Source: Streptosporangium nondiastaticum
Lineage (GTDB): Bacteria > Actinomycetota > Actinomycetes > Streptomycetales > Streptomycetaceae
Direction: 5' to 3'
Assembly: GCF_003011965.1 (NCBI RefSeq)
Contig: NZ_PXWG01000052.1
Coordinates: 1 to 41,724 of the forward strand
Length of the DNA stretch: 41,724 nucleotides
Position numbers and translations under genes: made by a program. Each line of letters begins with the position of its first letter. The stretch's first letter is position 1. The notes below the pieces were generated by a model that searched no databases, was not told the origin of the DNA, and saw only the letters and a list, made by a program, of their open reading frames with translations. Below are positions 6,725 to 14,729 of the stretch, piece after piece.

Positions 6725-7882
6725 ATGAGACCCGGAACCGGCCGACATCGCCGCCCCCGTCAGATACCCGCCATCGTGGTCGCCGCGGGGGTGACCGCCT
6801 CTGGAATCGCCATGCCGCTGCTCGCGGCGACCGGCGCGACCGCCGCCGACGCCGGCACCTGGGACCGGGTGGCCCAGTGCGAGAGCGGAGGCCTGTGGAG
6901 TGCCGACACCGGCAACGGGACCTACGGGGGACTGCAGCTGACCCAGGACCTCTGGGAGCGCTACGGCGGCCGGGAGTACGCCCCCCGGCCCGACCTCGCC
7001 AGCCGTGCGCAGCAGATCGCCGTCGCCGATCAGATCCTCGAAAGCCGTGGCCACAGCACCTGGTCGAGCTGCGCCGCGAGCTCGGGCCTCACCTCGGGCG
7101 GGGCCAAGGCCGACGTCAACCCGGGCGGCACGCACGCCCCCGCGAGCGACTCGACGCCATCACGCGCCCCGGAGCGCACCACTTCGCACTCCACGCCGTC
7201 GGAGCCGGACCGGTCCGCCGGGTCCGAGAAGCCGTCCGCGTCCCCCTCGGGCTCCGGGAAGCCCTCGACGGAGCCTTCCGCTCAGCCGTCGTCCGGCAAG
7301 CCCTCGCCGGACCAGTCGTCCGGCACTCCCTCCGGCACTCCCTCGGGCAAGCCGTCCGGCAGCCCGTCCCCCGACGCCTCGTCGCCCAAGCCGGGAGAGA
7401 CGAAGCCGGGAGACGGCAAGGACGGTGACGGCAAGGACGGCGACGGCAAGCAGGGTGACGGCAAGTCCGGCGACGCCGGAGAGGGCCGCCACCGCAAGCC
7501 CTCCTCGTCCCCCACGGAATCCCCCACCGACGACCCGACCTCGATCCCCACGTCCCCCGTGACGCCGTCCCCGGGCGCCTCGGACGGTTCCGGTTCCGCG
7601 GCGGGCCAGGCGTCCGACGGCGTCGAAGCCGGTACGGGCAAGCACCGTGCCGACCCGTCACGTTCGGACGACACTCGTTCATCGCGCGGCGGCAGCGGTG
7701 GCCGTACCGGCAGTCCCACGGCCACCGACTACACCGTGCGCCCCGGTGACAACCTGTCAGTCATTGCCGAACAGCATGCGGTCAACGGTGGTTGGCAGTC
7801 GCTCTACCACCGCAATGAGAAAGTGGTCGGAACCGATCCCGACCTGATCCGTCCTGGTCAGAAGCTCGAGGTCGGTAAATAG
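6725..7882 (+). CDS. Resuscitation-promoting factor-like hydrolase with LysM
   Basis: A 385-residue secreted muralytic enzyme. The signal peptide is at 1-41 (Arg-rich start, cleavage near ATAADA). The Rpf/transglycosylase-like domain (about 43-120) begins TWDRVAQCESGG with catalytic E53 and contains the usual GTYGGLQL. A linker of about 210 residues rich in Ser, Pro, Lys and Gly follows (GKPS, GDGK repeats), then a C-terminal LysM domain (DYTVRPGDNLSVIAEQHAV, about 335-385) that anchors it to peptidoglycan. ATG 6725 has GAGAGG upstream. It is adjacent to the paralogue rpfA but lacks the riboswitch. It probably helps spore germination and wall remodelling, as known for Streptomyces Rpf proteins. 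Confidence 0.93.
   Translation: MRPGTGRHRRPRQIPAIVVAAGVTASGIAMPLLAATGATAADAGTWDRVAQCESGGLWSADTGNGTYGGLQLTQDLWERYGGREYAPRPDLASRAQQIAVADQILESRGHSTWSSCAASSGLTSGGAKADVNPGGTHAPASDSTPSRAPERTTSHSTPSEPDRSAGSEKPSASPSGSGKPSTEPSAQPSSGKPSPDQSSGTPSGTPSGKPSGSPSPDASSPKPGETKPGDGKDGDGKDGDGKQGDGKSGDAGEGRHRKPSSSPTESPTDDPTSIPTSPVTPSPGASDGSGSAAGQASDGVEAGTGKHRADPSRSDDTRSSRGGSGGRTGSPTATDYTVRPGDNLSVIAEQHAVNGGWQSLYHRNEKVVGTDPDLIRPGQKLEVGK
7411..7475 (+). repeat. In-frame GDGK coding repeats
   Basis: GACGGCAAGGACGGTGACGG-type 15-base units repeat about four times, encoding GDGKDGDGKDGDGKQGDGKS within the linker of the Rpf protein. Such repeats are likely length-variable between strains. Confidence 0.6.
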
Positions 7883-7935
7883 ACCGGCAGTTCGCGGCGA
7901 ATGTCCGTTCCAGTCGAAAGTGAGACATGGGTCTC

Positions 7936-7976
7936 TTTGCCAGTTGGCGGAATGTCACCTTCCCCAACTTGGCAAA
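7936..7976. promoter_or_regulatory. Imperfect inverted repeat downstream of the first rpf gene
   Basis: TTTGCCAGTTGG (7936-7947) pairs with CCAACTTGGCAAA (7964-7976), with one bulged T and a 16-base loop. A smaller GAGAC/GTCTC hairpin followed by TTT precedes it (7922-7938). Terminator or operator cannot be decided. Confidence 0.35.
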
Positions 7977-8046
7977 CCCCCTCCTACCTGCGGAAACGCA
8001 ATGTTCCCGTGGGTAACCAGGGGTGGCTGTGGCTGGAAAGAGGGGT

Positions 8047-8076
8047 TTGAACCCGTGCCGCGACTGTGTTTACCGT
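8047..8076 (+). promoter_or_regulatory. Putative promoter of the rpfA riboswitch leader
   Basis: TTGAAC (8047-8052), an 18-base spacer and TACCGT (8071-8076) predict a start near 8083, giving a leader of about 260 nt that contains the whole riboswitch. Confidence 0.5.
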
Positions 8077-8105
8077 CGTGACCGCTCGCCACCGCGAGCA
8101 CCACG

Positions 8106-8330
8106 GCCGTCACGCCGAATCCTGCCGACGGCCGCTGGAGTCGTCGCGCAAGCGCCGTAGGCAGGAGCGGGGGAACCAAGGTAGGCGCCGGAAACGGCTC
8201 CACGGCCGCACGAAGGCCGCGGGACCGGGACCGGCTAGGGGTGAAGCCGAGTGTGCTCGCAGAACTCGCACACGAGGCCGGGCGAACTCACAGCCCGAAC
8301 CCGACAGCTCACCTCGTAGGCGTCGGTGAG
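8106..8330 (+). ncRNA. ydaO-type cyclic di-AMP riboswitch
   Basis: The conserved ydaO/yuaA blocks appear in order: GCCGAATCCTGCC (8114-8126), GGCAGGAGCGGGGGAACCA (8160-8178), AGGGGTGAAGCCG (8237-8249), and CCCGAACCCGACAGCTCACC (8294-8313) followed by TCGTAGGCGTCGG. The UCAC near 8111 can pair with GUGA near 8327 to close P1. The switch ends 10 bases before the rpfA ATG, and the SD GAGGAAA overlaps its 3' strand. A c-di-AMP switch in front of rpfA is established in S. coelicolor, where ligand lowers expression. Here the leader could act by attenuation or SD masking. Confidence 0.9.
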
Positions 8331-8340
8331 GAAACGACTC

Positions 8341-9087
8341 ATGTCCAAGGGCAAGCACCGTCGTCCGTCCAAGGCCGTCCGTATCGTCACGCTCGCCGGT
8401 GTCGCCGGCGCCGCAGTGGCCGCCCCGCTGATGGTCGCCACCTCCGCCAACGCCGCCTCCGTTCAGACGTGGGACAAGGTCGCCGAGTGCGAGTCCACCG
8501 GCAACTGGGCGGCCAACACCGGCAACGGCTACTTCGGCGGTCTGCAGTTCTCGCAGTCCTCCTGGAACGCCGCCGGCGGCCAGAAGTACGCCGACCGTGC
8601 CGACCACGCCTCCAAGAGCGCGCAGATCGCCGTGGCCGAGAAGCTGCTCGCCATGCAGGGCCCGGGCGCCTGGACCTGCGCGGTGCCGGGTATGACCGTC
8701 GGCGGCTCCAAGGCCGGCGCCGACGCCTCCGACTCCGGCACGACCTCCAAGTCCTCCCGTGCCGGCGGCTCCGTCTCGGGCAAGTCCCACGCGGACCGCA
8801 GCGAGCGCCAGGCCACGCCGAAGAAGTCCACGCCGAAGCACACCGCTCCGCAGACCGCCGAGCGGGACGAGGCCCCGGCCGCGAAGCACACCGCGCCGAG
8901 CCACACCGCTCCGCAGTCCTACAAGGTCGGTGACGGCGAGTACGAGGTCAAGGAGGGCGACACCCTCTCCAAGATCGCTGACGCCAAGAACGTCAAGGGC
9001 GGCTGGCAGAAGCTGTACGACCGCAACAAGGACATCGTCCAGGACGCGGACGTGATCTACGTCGGCCAGAAGCTGCACCTCAGCTGA
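8341..9087 (+). CDS. rpfA: Resuscitation-promoting factor RpfA (Rpf + LysM)
   Basis: A 248-residue secreted cell wall hydrolase. The signal peptide (1-39) ends ATSANAAS. The Rpf domain (41-115) begins TWDKVAECESTGNW with catalytic E51, followed by a Ser/Lys/Thr linker. The C-terminal LysM (YEVKEGDTLSKIADAKNVKGGWQKLY...) binds peptidoglycan. ATG 8341 is chosen over the in-frame GTG at 8326 because GAGGAAA lies correctly upstream. The ydaO c-di-AMP riboswitch directly upstream and a strong terminator downstream make this a monocistronic, second-messenger-controlled unit. It acts in spore germination and wall turnover. Confidence 0.95.
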   Translation: MSKGKHRRPSKAVRIVTLAGVAGAAVAAPLMVATSANAASVQTWDKVAECESTGNWAANTGNGYFGGLQFSQSSWNAAGGQKYADRADHASKSAQIAVAEKLLAMQGPGAWTCAVPGMTVGGSKAGADASDSGTTSKSSRAGGSVSGKSHADRSERQATPKKSTPKHTAPQTAERDEAPAAKHTAPSHTAPQSYKVGDGEYEVKEGDTLSKIADAKNVKGGWQKLYDRNKDIVQDADVIYVGQKLHLS

Positions 9088-9097
9088 GCGAGCTGAC

Positions 9098-9137
9098 AGG
9101 GGCGGCCCACGCGAGTGGGCCGCCCCTCTTTGCTGTT
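9098..9137 (+). terminator. Intrinsic terminator of rpfA
   Basis: A perfect 13-bp stem (9098-9110 with 9115-9127), GCGA tetraloop, and a T-rich tail CTCTTTGCTGTTTT. It is one of the few T-tailed terminators in the window. Confidence 0.9.
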
Positions 9138-9262
9138 TTACGGGAAATTCCTCAAGTGTGCGGCAAACTCGGCATTTGAGCTGTTGTGCTGATTTTGCGG
9201 TTTTTTCGGGTTTCCCGGCCCGGAAACACGGTCCAACGGCGAGGTGAGCCTCCGGCGCCCGT

Positions 9263-9268
9263 TAGGCT
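9263..9268 (+). promoter_or_regulatory. -10 element TAGGCT of eno
   Basis: TAGGCT followed by CG lies 39 bases before the eno start, leaving room for a leader with the SD AAGGAGA. The -35 is weak. Confidence 0.4.
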
Positions 9269-9307
9269 CGTGCTGCAGAACCTCAGACACACACGAAGGA
9301 GACCCTC

Positions 9308-10588
9308 GTGCCGTCCATCGACGTCGTCGTAGCTCGCGAGATCCTCGACTCGCGAGGCAACCCCACGGTCGAGGTCGAGGTCGGCCTCGACGACGGCTCC
9401 ACGGGCCGTGCCGCCGTGCCGTCCGGCGCCTCCACCGGCGCCTTCGAGGCCATCGAGCTCCGCGACGGTGACAAGAACCGTTACCTCGGCAAGGGTGTCG
9501 AGAAGGCCGTCCTGGCCGTCATCGAGCAGATCGGCCCGGAGCTCGTCGGCTACGACGCCACCGAGCAGCGCCTGATCGACCAGGCCATGTTCGACCTGGA
9601 CGCCACCGACAACAAGGGCTCGCTCGGCGCCAACGCCATCCTGGGCGTCTCCCTCGCCGTCGCGCACGCCGCCTCCGAGGCCTCCGACCTGCCGCTCTTC
9701 CGCTACCTGGGCGGCCCGAACGCGCACCTGCTGCCCGTTCCGATGATGAACATCCTGAACGGCGGCTCGCACGCCGACTCCAACGTGGACATCCAGGAGT
9801 TCATGATCGCGCCGATCGGCGCGGAGTCCTTCTCCGAGGCCCTGCGCTGGGGCACCGAGGTCTACCACACCCTCAAGTCGGTCCTGAAGGCCAAGGGCCT
9901 GTCCACCGGCCTGGGCGACGAGGGCGGCTTCGCCCCGAACCTCGGCTCCAACCGCGAGGCCCTCGACCTCATCCTCGAGGCCATCAAGCAGGCCGGCTAC
10001 ACCCCCGGCCAGGACATCGCGCTCGCGCTCGACGTCGCCGCCTCCGAGTTCTACAAGGACGGCGCCTACACCTTCGAGGGCAAGTCCCGCACCGCCGCCG
10101 AGATGACCGAGTACTACGCCGAGCTCGTCGACGCGTACCCGCTGGTCTCCATCGAGGACCCGCTGTTCGAGGACGACTGGGACGGCTGGAAGACCATCAC
10201 CGAGAAGCTCGGCGACAAGGTCCAGCTCGTCGGTGACGACCTGTTCGTCACCAACCCGGAGCGCCTCGGCCGCGGCATCGAGGAGGGCGCCGCCAACGCC
10301 CTGCTGGTCAAGGTCAACCAGATCGGCTCGCTGACCGAGACCCTCGACGCCGTCGAGCTGGCCCAGCGCAACGGCTTCAAGTGCATGATGTCGCACCGCT
10401 CCGGCGAGACCGAGGACGTCACCATCGCCGACCTGGCCGTCGCCACAAACTGCGGCCAGATCAAGACCGGTGCCCCGGCCCGCTCCGAGCGCGTCGCCAA
10501 GTACAACCAGCTCCTGCGCATCGAGGAGATCCTGGACGACGCCGCGGTCTACGCCGGCCGCAGCGCCTTCCCGCGCTTCAAGGGCTGA
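9308..10588 (+). CDS. eno: Enolase
   Basis: A 426-residue phosphopyruvate hydratase converting 2-phosphoglycerate to phosphoenolpyruvate in glycolysis. All catalytic elements are present: E205 in GDEGGF, magnesium ligands D242 (LALDVAASE), E283 (SIEDPLFED) and D310 (VGDDLFVTN), catalytic base K335 (LLVKVNQIG), and the SHRSGETED loop near 364-372. GTG 9308 has AAGGAGA six bases upstream. Length is typical. It is followed by GC-rich repeats and a 17-bp-stem terminator that separates it from divIC. Codon use is strongly biased to C-ending codons, as expected for a highly expressed gene. Confidence 0.98.
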   Translation: MPSIDVVVAREILDSRGNPTVEVEVGLDDGSTGRAAVPSGASTGAFEAIELRDGDKNRYLGKGVEKAVLAVIEQIGPELVGYDATEQRLIDQAMFDLDATDNKGSLGANAILGVSLAVAHAASEASDLPLFRYLGGPNAHLLPVPMMNILNGGSHADSNVDIQEFMIAPIGAESFSEALRWGTEVYHTLKSVLKAKGLSTGLGDEGGFAPNLGSNREALDLILEAIKQAGYTPGQDIALALDVAASEFYKDGAYTFEGKSRTAAEMTEYYAELVDAYPLVSIEDPLFEDDWDGWKTITEKLGDKVQLVGDDLFVTNPERLGRGIEEGAANALLVKVNQIGSLTETLDAVELAQRNGFKCMMSHRSGETEDVTIADLAVATNCGQIKTGAPARSERVAKYNQLLRIEEILDDAAVYAGRSAFPRFKG

Positions 10589-10636
10589 CACCCGGGGGCC
10601 GGGAACCCCGGGGGCCGCGGCTCCCGGGGCTGACAC
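10582..10636. repeat. Post-stop repeats downstream of eno
   Basis: GGGCTGACAC, which includes the eno stop, recurs at 10627-10636, 45 bases after 10582-10591 and in frame. Between the two, CCCGGGGGCCG occurs at 10591-10601 and 10607-10617. Confidence 0.55.
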
Positions 10637-10659
10637 GGCCTCAGAACCGCAGCCTCACC

Positions 10660-10698
10660 ACGTCCCCGGCCACGGTCCCGTACCGTGGCCGGGGACGT
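10660..10698 (+). terminator. Strong hairpin between eno and divIC
   Basis: A perfect 17-bp stem: left arm 10660-10676, loop CCCGT, right arm 10682-10698. There is no T tract. Streptomyces terminators often lack one. Confidence 0.7.
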
Positions 10699-10744
10699 AC
10701 GTTCGTAGCGGGGCTGCGGGCGACCAGGACTTCGGGGAGGCGAA

Positions 10745-11209
10745 GTGGCGGCGGACCGTTCCACCGCGACCAGGCTCAGGGCGCTCGGCTCGGTGCTCGT
10801 CCAGGGCCCCACGGCCCGCGTCTACCGCGCCCGGGGCCCCCGCCGCAGCCGGCTGACCGGCCGCGCGGCGCTGCTGGCGCTCGTCGTGTGCTCGCTGGTC
10901 GTCGCCCTCGCCTACCCGATGCGCCAGTGGGTCACCCAGCGCTCCGACATCGCCGACCAGCGCCGCCAGTCCGAGCGCGCCCGCGAGCAGGTGCAGCGGC
11001 TGGAGGACGAGAAGGCGCGGCTGGAGGACCCGGCGTACGTCGAGCAGCAGGCGCGCGAGCACCTGCACTACCTGCGCCCCGGGGAGACGGGCTACAGCGT
11101 GGTCGACGGCAGCGGCACCGCCCGGCGGCCGCGCGACCAGGGCGCCGCCGACCGTCCCTGGTACAGCAATCTGTGGGACGGTGTGGACGCCGCGGACACC
11201 CCGCGCTGA
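10745..11209 (+). CDS. divIC: Septum formation initiator DivIC/FtsB-like
   Basis: 154 residues. A basic N-terminal cytoplasmic part (about 1-38) precedes one membrane span (about 40-58, ALLALVVCSLVVALAYPM). A periplasmic-side coiled coil follows (DQRRQSERAREQVQRLEDEKARLEDPAYVEQQARE) and the conserved HYLRPGETGY motif of the FtsB/DivIC family (Pfam DivIC). It bridges FtsL/FtsQ in the division complex at septa. GTG 10745 follows GGGGAGG. It has the eno-divIC-DUF501-ppx order known in Streptomyces and other actinobacteria, where divIC is needed mainly for sporulation septation. Confidence 0.92.
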   Translation: MAADRSTATRLRALGSVLVQGPTARVYRARGPRRSRLTGRAALLALVVCSLVVALAYPMRQWVTQRSDIADQRRQSERAREQVQRLEDEKARLEDPAYVEQQAREHLHYLRPGETGYSVVDGSGTARRPRDQGAADRPWYSNLWDGVDAADTPR

Positions 11210-11282
11210 ACGCCACGCGCCCCCTTCACGAACTTCCGCCAACACTGGCCGACAACCGAGCGAAGACGACACGAGCGAGCAC

Positions 11283-11825
11283 ATGGACACCCCTCCGCCC
11301 CAGACCGAGCCCACCGAGCCCACCGCCGCCGACATCGAGGCGTTCAAGGAGCAGCTGGGCCGCCCGCCGCGCGGGCTGCGCGCCATCGCCCACCGCTGCC
11401 CCTGCGGCCAGCCCGACGTGGTCGAGACCGCCCCCCGGCTGCCGGACGGCACGCCGTTCCCGACGACGTACTACCTGACCTGCCCGCGCGCCGCCTCCGC
11501 GATCGGCACGCTGGAGGGCTCGGGCCTGATGAAGGAGATGCAGGACCGGCTCGCGACCGACCCGGAGCTCGCCGCCGCCTACCGCGCCGCGCACGAGGAC
11601 TACCTCCGCCGCCGCGACGCGATCGAGGTCCTGGAGGGCTTCCCGAGCGCGGGCGGCATGCCCGACCGCGTCAAGTGCCTGCACGTGCTGGTGGGTCACT
11701 CGCTGGTCGCGGGCCCGGGCGTGAACCCGTTCGGCGACGAGGCGCTGGCGCTGCTGCCGGAGTGGTGGGCCAAGGGCCCGTGCGTGACCCCGTGCGCCGC
11801 CCCGGACGGGGGTGCCGAGCAGTGA
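11283..11825 (+). CDS. DUF501 family protein
   Basis: 180 residues, conserved across actinobacteria between divIC and ppx. It contains the family signatures: an N-terminal IEAFKEQLGRPPRGLRAIAHRCPCG with a CxC, TYYLTCPRA, a central acidic helical part, and VKCLHVLVGHSLVAGPGVNPFGDEAL near the end. The Cys and His residues suggest metal binding, but no activity is known to me. ATG 11283 lacks a strong SD. The stop overlaps the ppx start in GTGA, so the two are translationally coupled. Confidence 0.88.
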   Translation: MDTPPPQTEPTEPTAADIEAFKEQLGRPPRGLRAIAHRCPCGQPDVVETAPRLPDGTPFPTTYYLTCPRAASAIGTLEGSGLMKEMQDRLATDPELAAAYRAAHEDYLRRRDAIEVLEGFPSAGGMPDRVKCLHVLVGHSLVAGPGVNPFGDEALALLPEWWAKGPCVTPCAAPDGGAEQ

Positions 11826-12763
11826 CCCGCGTCGCCGCCGTGGACTGCGGCACCAACTCCATCCGCCTGCTCGTCGCCGACCTCGACCCGGCGACCGGTG
11901 CGTTCACCGAGCTCGACCGCCGGATGACGATCGTCCGCCTGGGCCAGGGCGTGGACCGCACGGGCCGGCTGGCGGACGAGGCCCTGGAGCGGACGTTCGC
12001 GGCCTGCCGGGAGTTCGCGGAGGTCATCCGCGAGCTGAAGGCGGAGCGGGTGCGCTTCGTCGCCACCTCCGCCTCCCGCGACGCCGAGAACCGCGCGGAC
12101 TTCGTGCGCGGTGTGGTGGAGATCCTGGGCGTGGAGCCCGAGGTCATCAGCGGTGACCAGGAGGCCGAGTTCTCCTTCACCGGCGCCACCAAGGAGCTCT
12201 CCGGCCGGGACGACCTGGCCAGGCCGTTCCTCGTCGTGGACATCGGCGGCGGCTCCACCGAGTTCGTCGTCGGTGAGGAGCACGTGCGGGCTGCGCGCAG
12301 CGTCGACGTCGGCTGCGTCCGCATGACGGAGCGCCACCTCGTCGCGGACGGCGCCGTCGTGGACCCGCCGACGCCGGAGCGCATCGCCGCGATACGCGAG
12401 GACGTCGAGGCCGCGCTGGACCTCGCCGAGGAGACCGTCCCGCTGGAGGAGGCCCGTACGCTCGTCGGCCTCGCCGGCTCGGTGACCACGGTCGCAGCGG
12501 TCGCGCTGGGCCTGACCGAGTACGACTGGACGCGCATCCACCACGCGCGGATCTCCCTGGAGCAGGTCCGGGAGATCACCGGGAAGCTGCTCGCCTCGAC
12601 GCACGAGGAGCGCGCGGCGATCCCCGTGATCCACCCGGGCCGGGTCGACGTCATCTGCGCCGGAGCCCTCGTCCTGCAGGCGGTCATGGAGCGCGTGGGC
12701 GCCCATGAGGTCGTCGTGAGCGAACACGACATTCTGGACGGAATCGCCTGGTCCATCGCCTGA
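11822..12763 (+). CDS. ppx: Exopolyphosphatase (Ppx/GppA)
   Basis: A 313-residue ASKHA-fold phosphatase releasing phosphate from polyphosphate ends, possibly also acting on pppGpp. It has the N-terminal phosphate-1 motif AAVDCGTNSIRLL (5-17), the catalytic glutamate region GDQEAEF (E114), phosphate-2 DIGGGSTEF (140-148), and LAGSVTT near 219. It is the short single-module actinobacterial type without the C-terminal HD-like domain of E. coli Ppx. GTG 11822 overlaps the DUF501 stop by four bases. Confidence 0.95.
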   Translation: MTRVAAVDCGTNSIRLLVADLDPATGAFTELDRRMTIVRLGQGVDRTGRLADEALERTFAACREFAEVIRELKAERVRFVATSASRDAENRADFVRGVVEILGVEPEVISGDQEAEFSFTGATKELSGRDDLARPFLVVDIGGGSTEFVVGEEHVRAARSVDVGCVRMTERHLVADGAVVDPPTPERIAAIREDVEAALDLAEETVPLEEARTLVGLAGSVTTVAAVALGLTEYDWTRIHHARISLEQVREITGKLLASTHEERAAIPVIHPGRVDVICAGALVLQAVMERVGAHEVVVSEHDILDGIAWSIA

Positions 12764-12773
12764 GAAGGCGTCC

Positions 12774-12801
12774 CCCGGCGGCCCCTTCGGGGGCCCCCGG
12801 G
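12774..12801 (+). terminator. Probable terminator of the divIC-ppx operon
   Basis: Stem GGCCCC/GGGGCC with a TTCG loop, extended by CCCGG/CCGGG across a mismatch, 11 bases after the ppx stop. No T tail. Confidence 0.55.
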
Positions 12802-12808
12802 AGAAAGT

Positions 12809-12826
12809 TCGTGAAATCCTTCACAT
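12809..12826. promoter_or_regulatory. Rex-operator-like or Crp-like palindrome I upstream of ndh
   Basis: TCGTGAAATCCTTCACAT matches 12 of the 14 specified bases of the Rex consensus TTGTGAA-N4-TTCACAA, and also nearly matches the Crp pattern TGTGA-N6-TCACA. It lies 318 bases upstream of the ndh start, just after the ppx terminator. The intergenic stretch 12827-13092 otherwise holds a second hairpin (12852-12872) and a TTCACAA half-site near 13000. I see no gene in it. Confidence 0.4.
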
Positions 12827-13092
12827 GAAAAAAGGGAGCGTTGGCGGCGCGAAGGGGCCCGTTGGGCCCTTCCGGGGGCTCCGGGGGTCCTCACGACGGG
12901 ATGCCGTCCGGTTTCGGGCGGGTTAAAGGAGCGTTTATGTGAGCGCCGTGGCGGCAGTGGTCTAGTCAACCTGACGCCCACAAGGCCAGTTCAACGGGGG
13001 TTCACAACGCATCCGGAGCTGAAGTGGTTCCCTTACGGCCGTATGGCATGGGTCACGGCGGCGGCGGAGTGTAGCAGATACCCTCAGGCCCC

Positions 13093-13138
13093 TTGTGAAG
13101 GGGCTCACGAGCATGCCCGCGGAGAGTGCTGGATACTC
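13093..13138 (+). promoter_or_regulatory. Rex operator II and -10 region of ndh
   Basis: TTGTGAAGGGGCTCACGA (13093-13110) matches the Rex consensus at 12 of 14 positions. GATACT (13133-13138) sits 5 bases before ATG 13144 and could be the -10 of a leaderless mRNA. The operator would then cover the -35, consistent with repression by Rex at low NADH/NAD+. ndh is a known Rex target in S. coelicolor, to my knowledge. Confidence 0.6.
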
Positions 13139-13143
13139 GAATC

Positions 13144-14535
13144 ATGAGCACCACGGAGCGTCCACGGATCCTCGTAGTAGGCGGTGGGTACGTCGGCCTG
13201 TACGCGGCGCGCCGCATCCTCAAGAAGATGCGGTACGGCGAGGCGACCGTCACGGTCGTCGACCCGCGTTCGTACATGACCTACCAGCCCTTCCTGCCCG
13301 AAGCAGCTGCCGGCAGCATCTCCCCCCGCCACGTCGTGGTGCCGCTGCGACGCGTGCTCCCCAAGGCGGAGGTCCTCACCGGCCGCGTCACCACCATCGA
13401 CCAGGACCGCAAGGTCGCCACCGTCGCGCCGCTCGTCGGCGAGGCGTACGAGCTGCCCTTCGACTACCTGATCGTCACGCTCGGCGCCGTCTCCCGCACC
13501 TTCCCGATCCCCGGCCTGGCCGAGAACGGCATCGGCATGAAGGGCGTCGAGGAGGCCATCGGCCTGCGCAACCACGTCCTGGAGCAGCTGGACAAGGCCG
13601 ACTCCACGACCGACGAGGAGATCCGCCGCAAGGCGCTGACCTTCGTCTTCATCGGCGGTGGCTTCGCGGGCGCGGAGACCATCGGCGAGGTCGAGGACAT
13701 GGCGCGCGACGCCGCCAAGTACTACCCGAACGTCAAGCGCGAGGACATGCGGTTCGTCCTCGTCGACGCCGCCGACAAGATCCTCCCCGAGGTCGGCCCC
13801 AAGCTCGGCGCGTACGGCAAGGCGCACCTGGAGAGCCGCGGCATCGAGATCCACCTCTCGACGTCCATGGACTCCTGCATCGACGGCCACGTCGTGCTGA
13901 AGAACGGCCTCGAGGTCGACTCCAACACGATCGTGTGGACCGCGGGCGTCAAGCCCAACCCGGCGCTGGCCCGCTTCGGCCTGCCGCTCGGCCCGCGCGG
14001 CCACGTCGACACCCTGCCGACCCTCCAGGTCAACGGCACCGACTACATCTGGGCCGCGGGCGACAACGCCCAGGTTCCGGACCTCGTCGGCCGCGCCGCG
14101 GGCAACGAGAACGCCTGGTGCCCGCCGAACGCCCAGCACGCGCTGCGCCAGGCCAAGGTCCTCGGCGACAACGTCATCTCGGCGATGCGCGGCTTCGGTG
14201 CCGCCCAGACCGAGTACAAGCACGCCAACAAGGGTGCGGTGGCGGGCCTCGGCCTCCACAAGGGCGTGGCGATGATCGTCATGGGCAAGATGAAGATCAA
14301 GCTCAAGGGCCGTCTCGCCTGGTACATGCACCGCGGCTACCACGGTCTGGCCATGCCGACCTGGAACCGGAAGATCCGCGTCTTTGCGGACTGGACCCTC
14401 GGCATGTTCCTCAAGCGCGAGGTCGTCTCCCTGCGTGCCATGGAGAACCCCCGCGAGGAGTTCTACGAGGCCGCGAAGCCGGCCCCGCAGCCGAAGTCCG
14501 ACTCCGTCCCGTCGGAGAAGGCGAAGGCCTCCTAG
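13144..14535 (+). CDS. ndh: Type II NADH dehydrogenase (NDH-2)
   Basis: A 463-residue peripheral membrane flavoprotein passing electrons from NADH to menaquinone without proton pumping. The FAD-binding Rossmann motif is VVGGGYVGLYAA (11-22), followed by a second dinucleotide fold with FIGGGFAGAET (about 168-178) for NADH. The FAD-binding signature WAAGDNAQVPD is near 302, followed by the quinone-site segment with AxNAQHALRQ. The C-terminal amphipathic and basic helices (KGRLAWYMHRGYHGLAMPTWNRK) suit membrane docking. ATG 13144 is chosen. A GTG 18 bases upstream is in frame but overlaps the promoter. Confidence 0.95.
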   Translation: MSTTERPRILVVGGGYVGLYAARRILKKMRYGEATVTVVDPRSYMTYQPFLPEAAAGSISPRHVVVPLRRVLPKAEVLTGRVTTIDQDRKVATVAPLVGEAYELPFDYLIVTLGAVSRTFPIPGLAENGIGMKGVEEAIGLRNHVLEQLDKADSTTDEEIRRKALTFVFIGGGFAGAETIGEVEDMARDAAKYYPNVKREDMRFVLVDAADKILPEVGPKLGAYGKAHLESRGIEIHLSTSMDSCIDGHVVLKNGLEVDSNTIVWTAGVKPNPALARFGLPLGPRGHVDTLPTLQVNGTDYIWAAGDNAQVPDLVGRAAGNENAWCPPNAQHALRQAKVLGDNVISAMRGFGAAQTEYKHANKGAVAGLGLHKGVAMIVMGKMKIKLKGRLAWYMHRGYHGLAMPTWNRKIRVFADWTLGMFLKREVVSLRAMENPREEFYEAAKPAPQPKSDSVPSEKAKAS

Positions 14536-14569
14536 CAGCGCCCGCGGCCCGGCCGCGGTCAATCAGTCG

Positions 14570-14608
14570 GCAACGGCGTCCACCAATCCGTGGGGTGGAC
14601 GCCGTTGT
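14570..14608 (+). terminator. Terminator of ndh
   Basis: A 15-bp stem (14570-14584 with 14594-14608, one G-T pair), 9-base loop, 34 bases after the ndh stop. No T tract. Confidence 0.7.
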
Positions 14609-14729
14609 CGTGTGTCCGGCCACCGACAGTTGATCTAATCTGACTGAACGGGACTACCGTGCCGACTCTTGGTGTTTAGGTGTCAGTTGAACGTTTCTCC
14701 TGACCTTGCATCATGGAGGTGTGTGCGAC

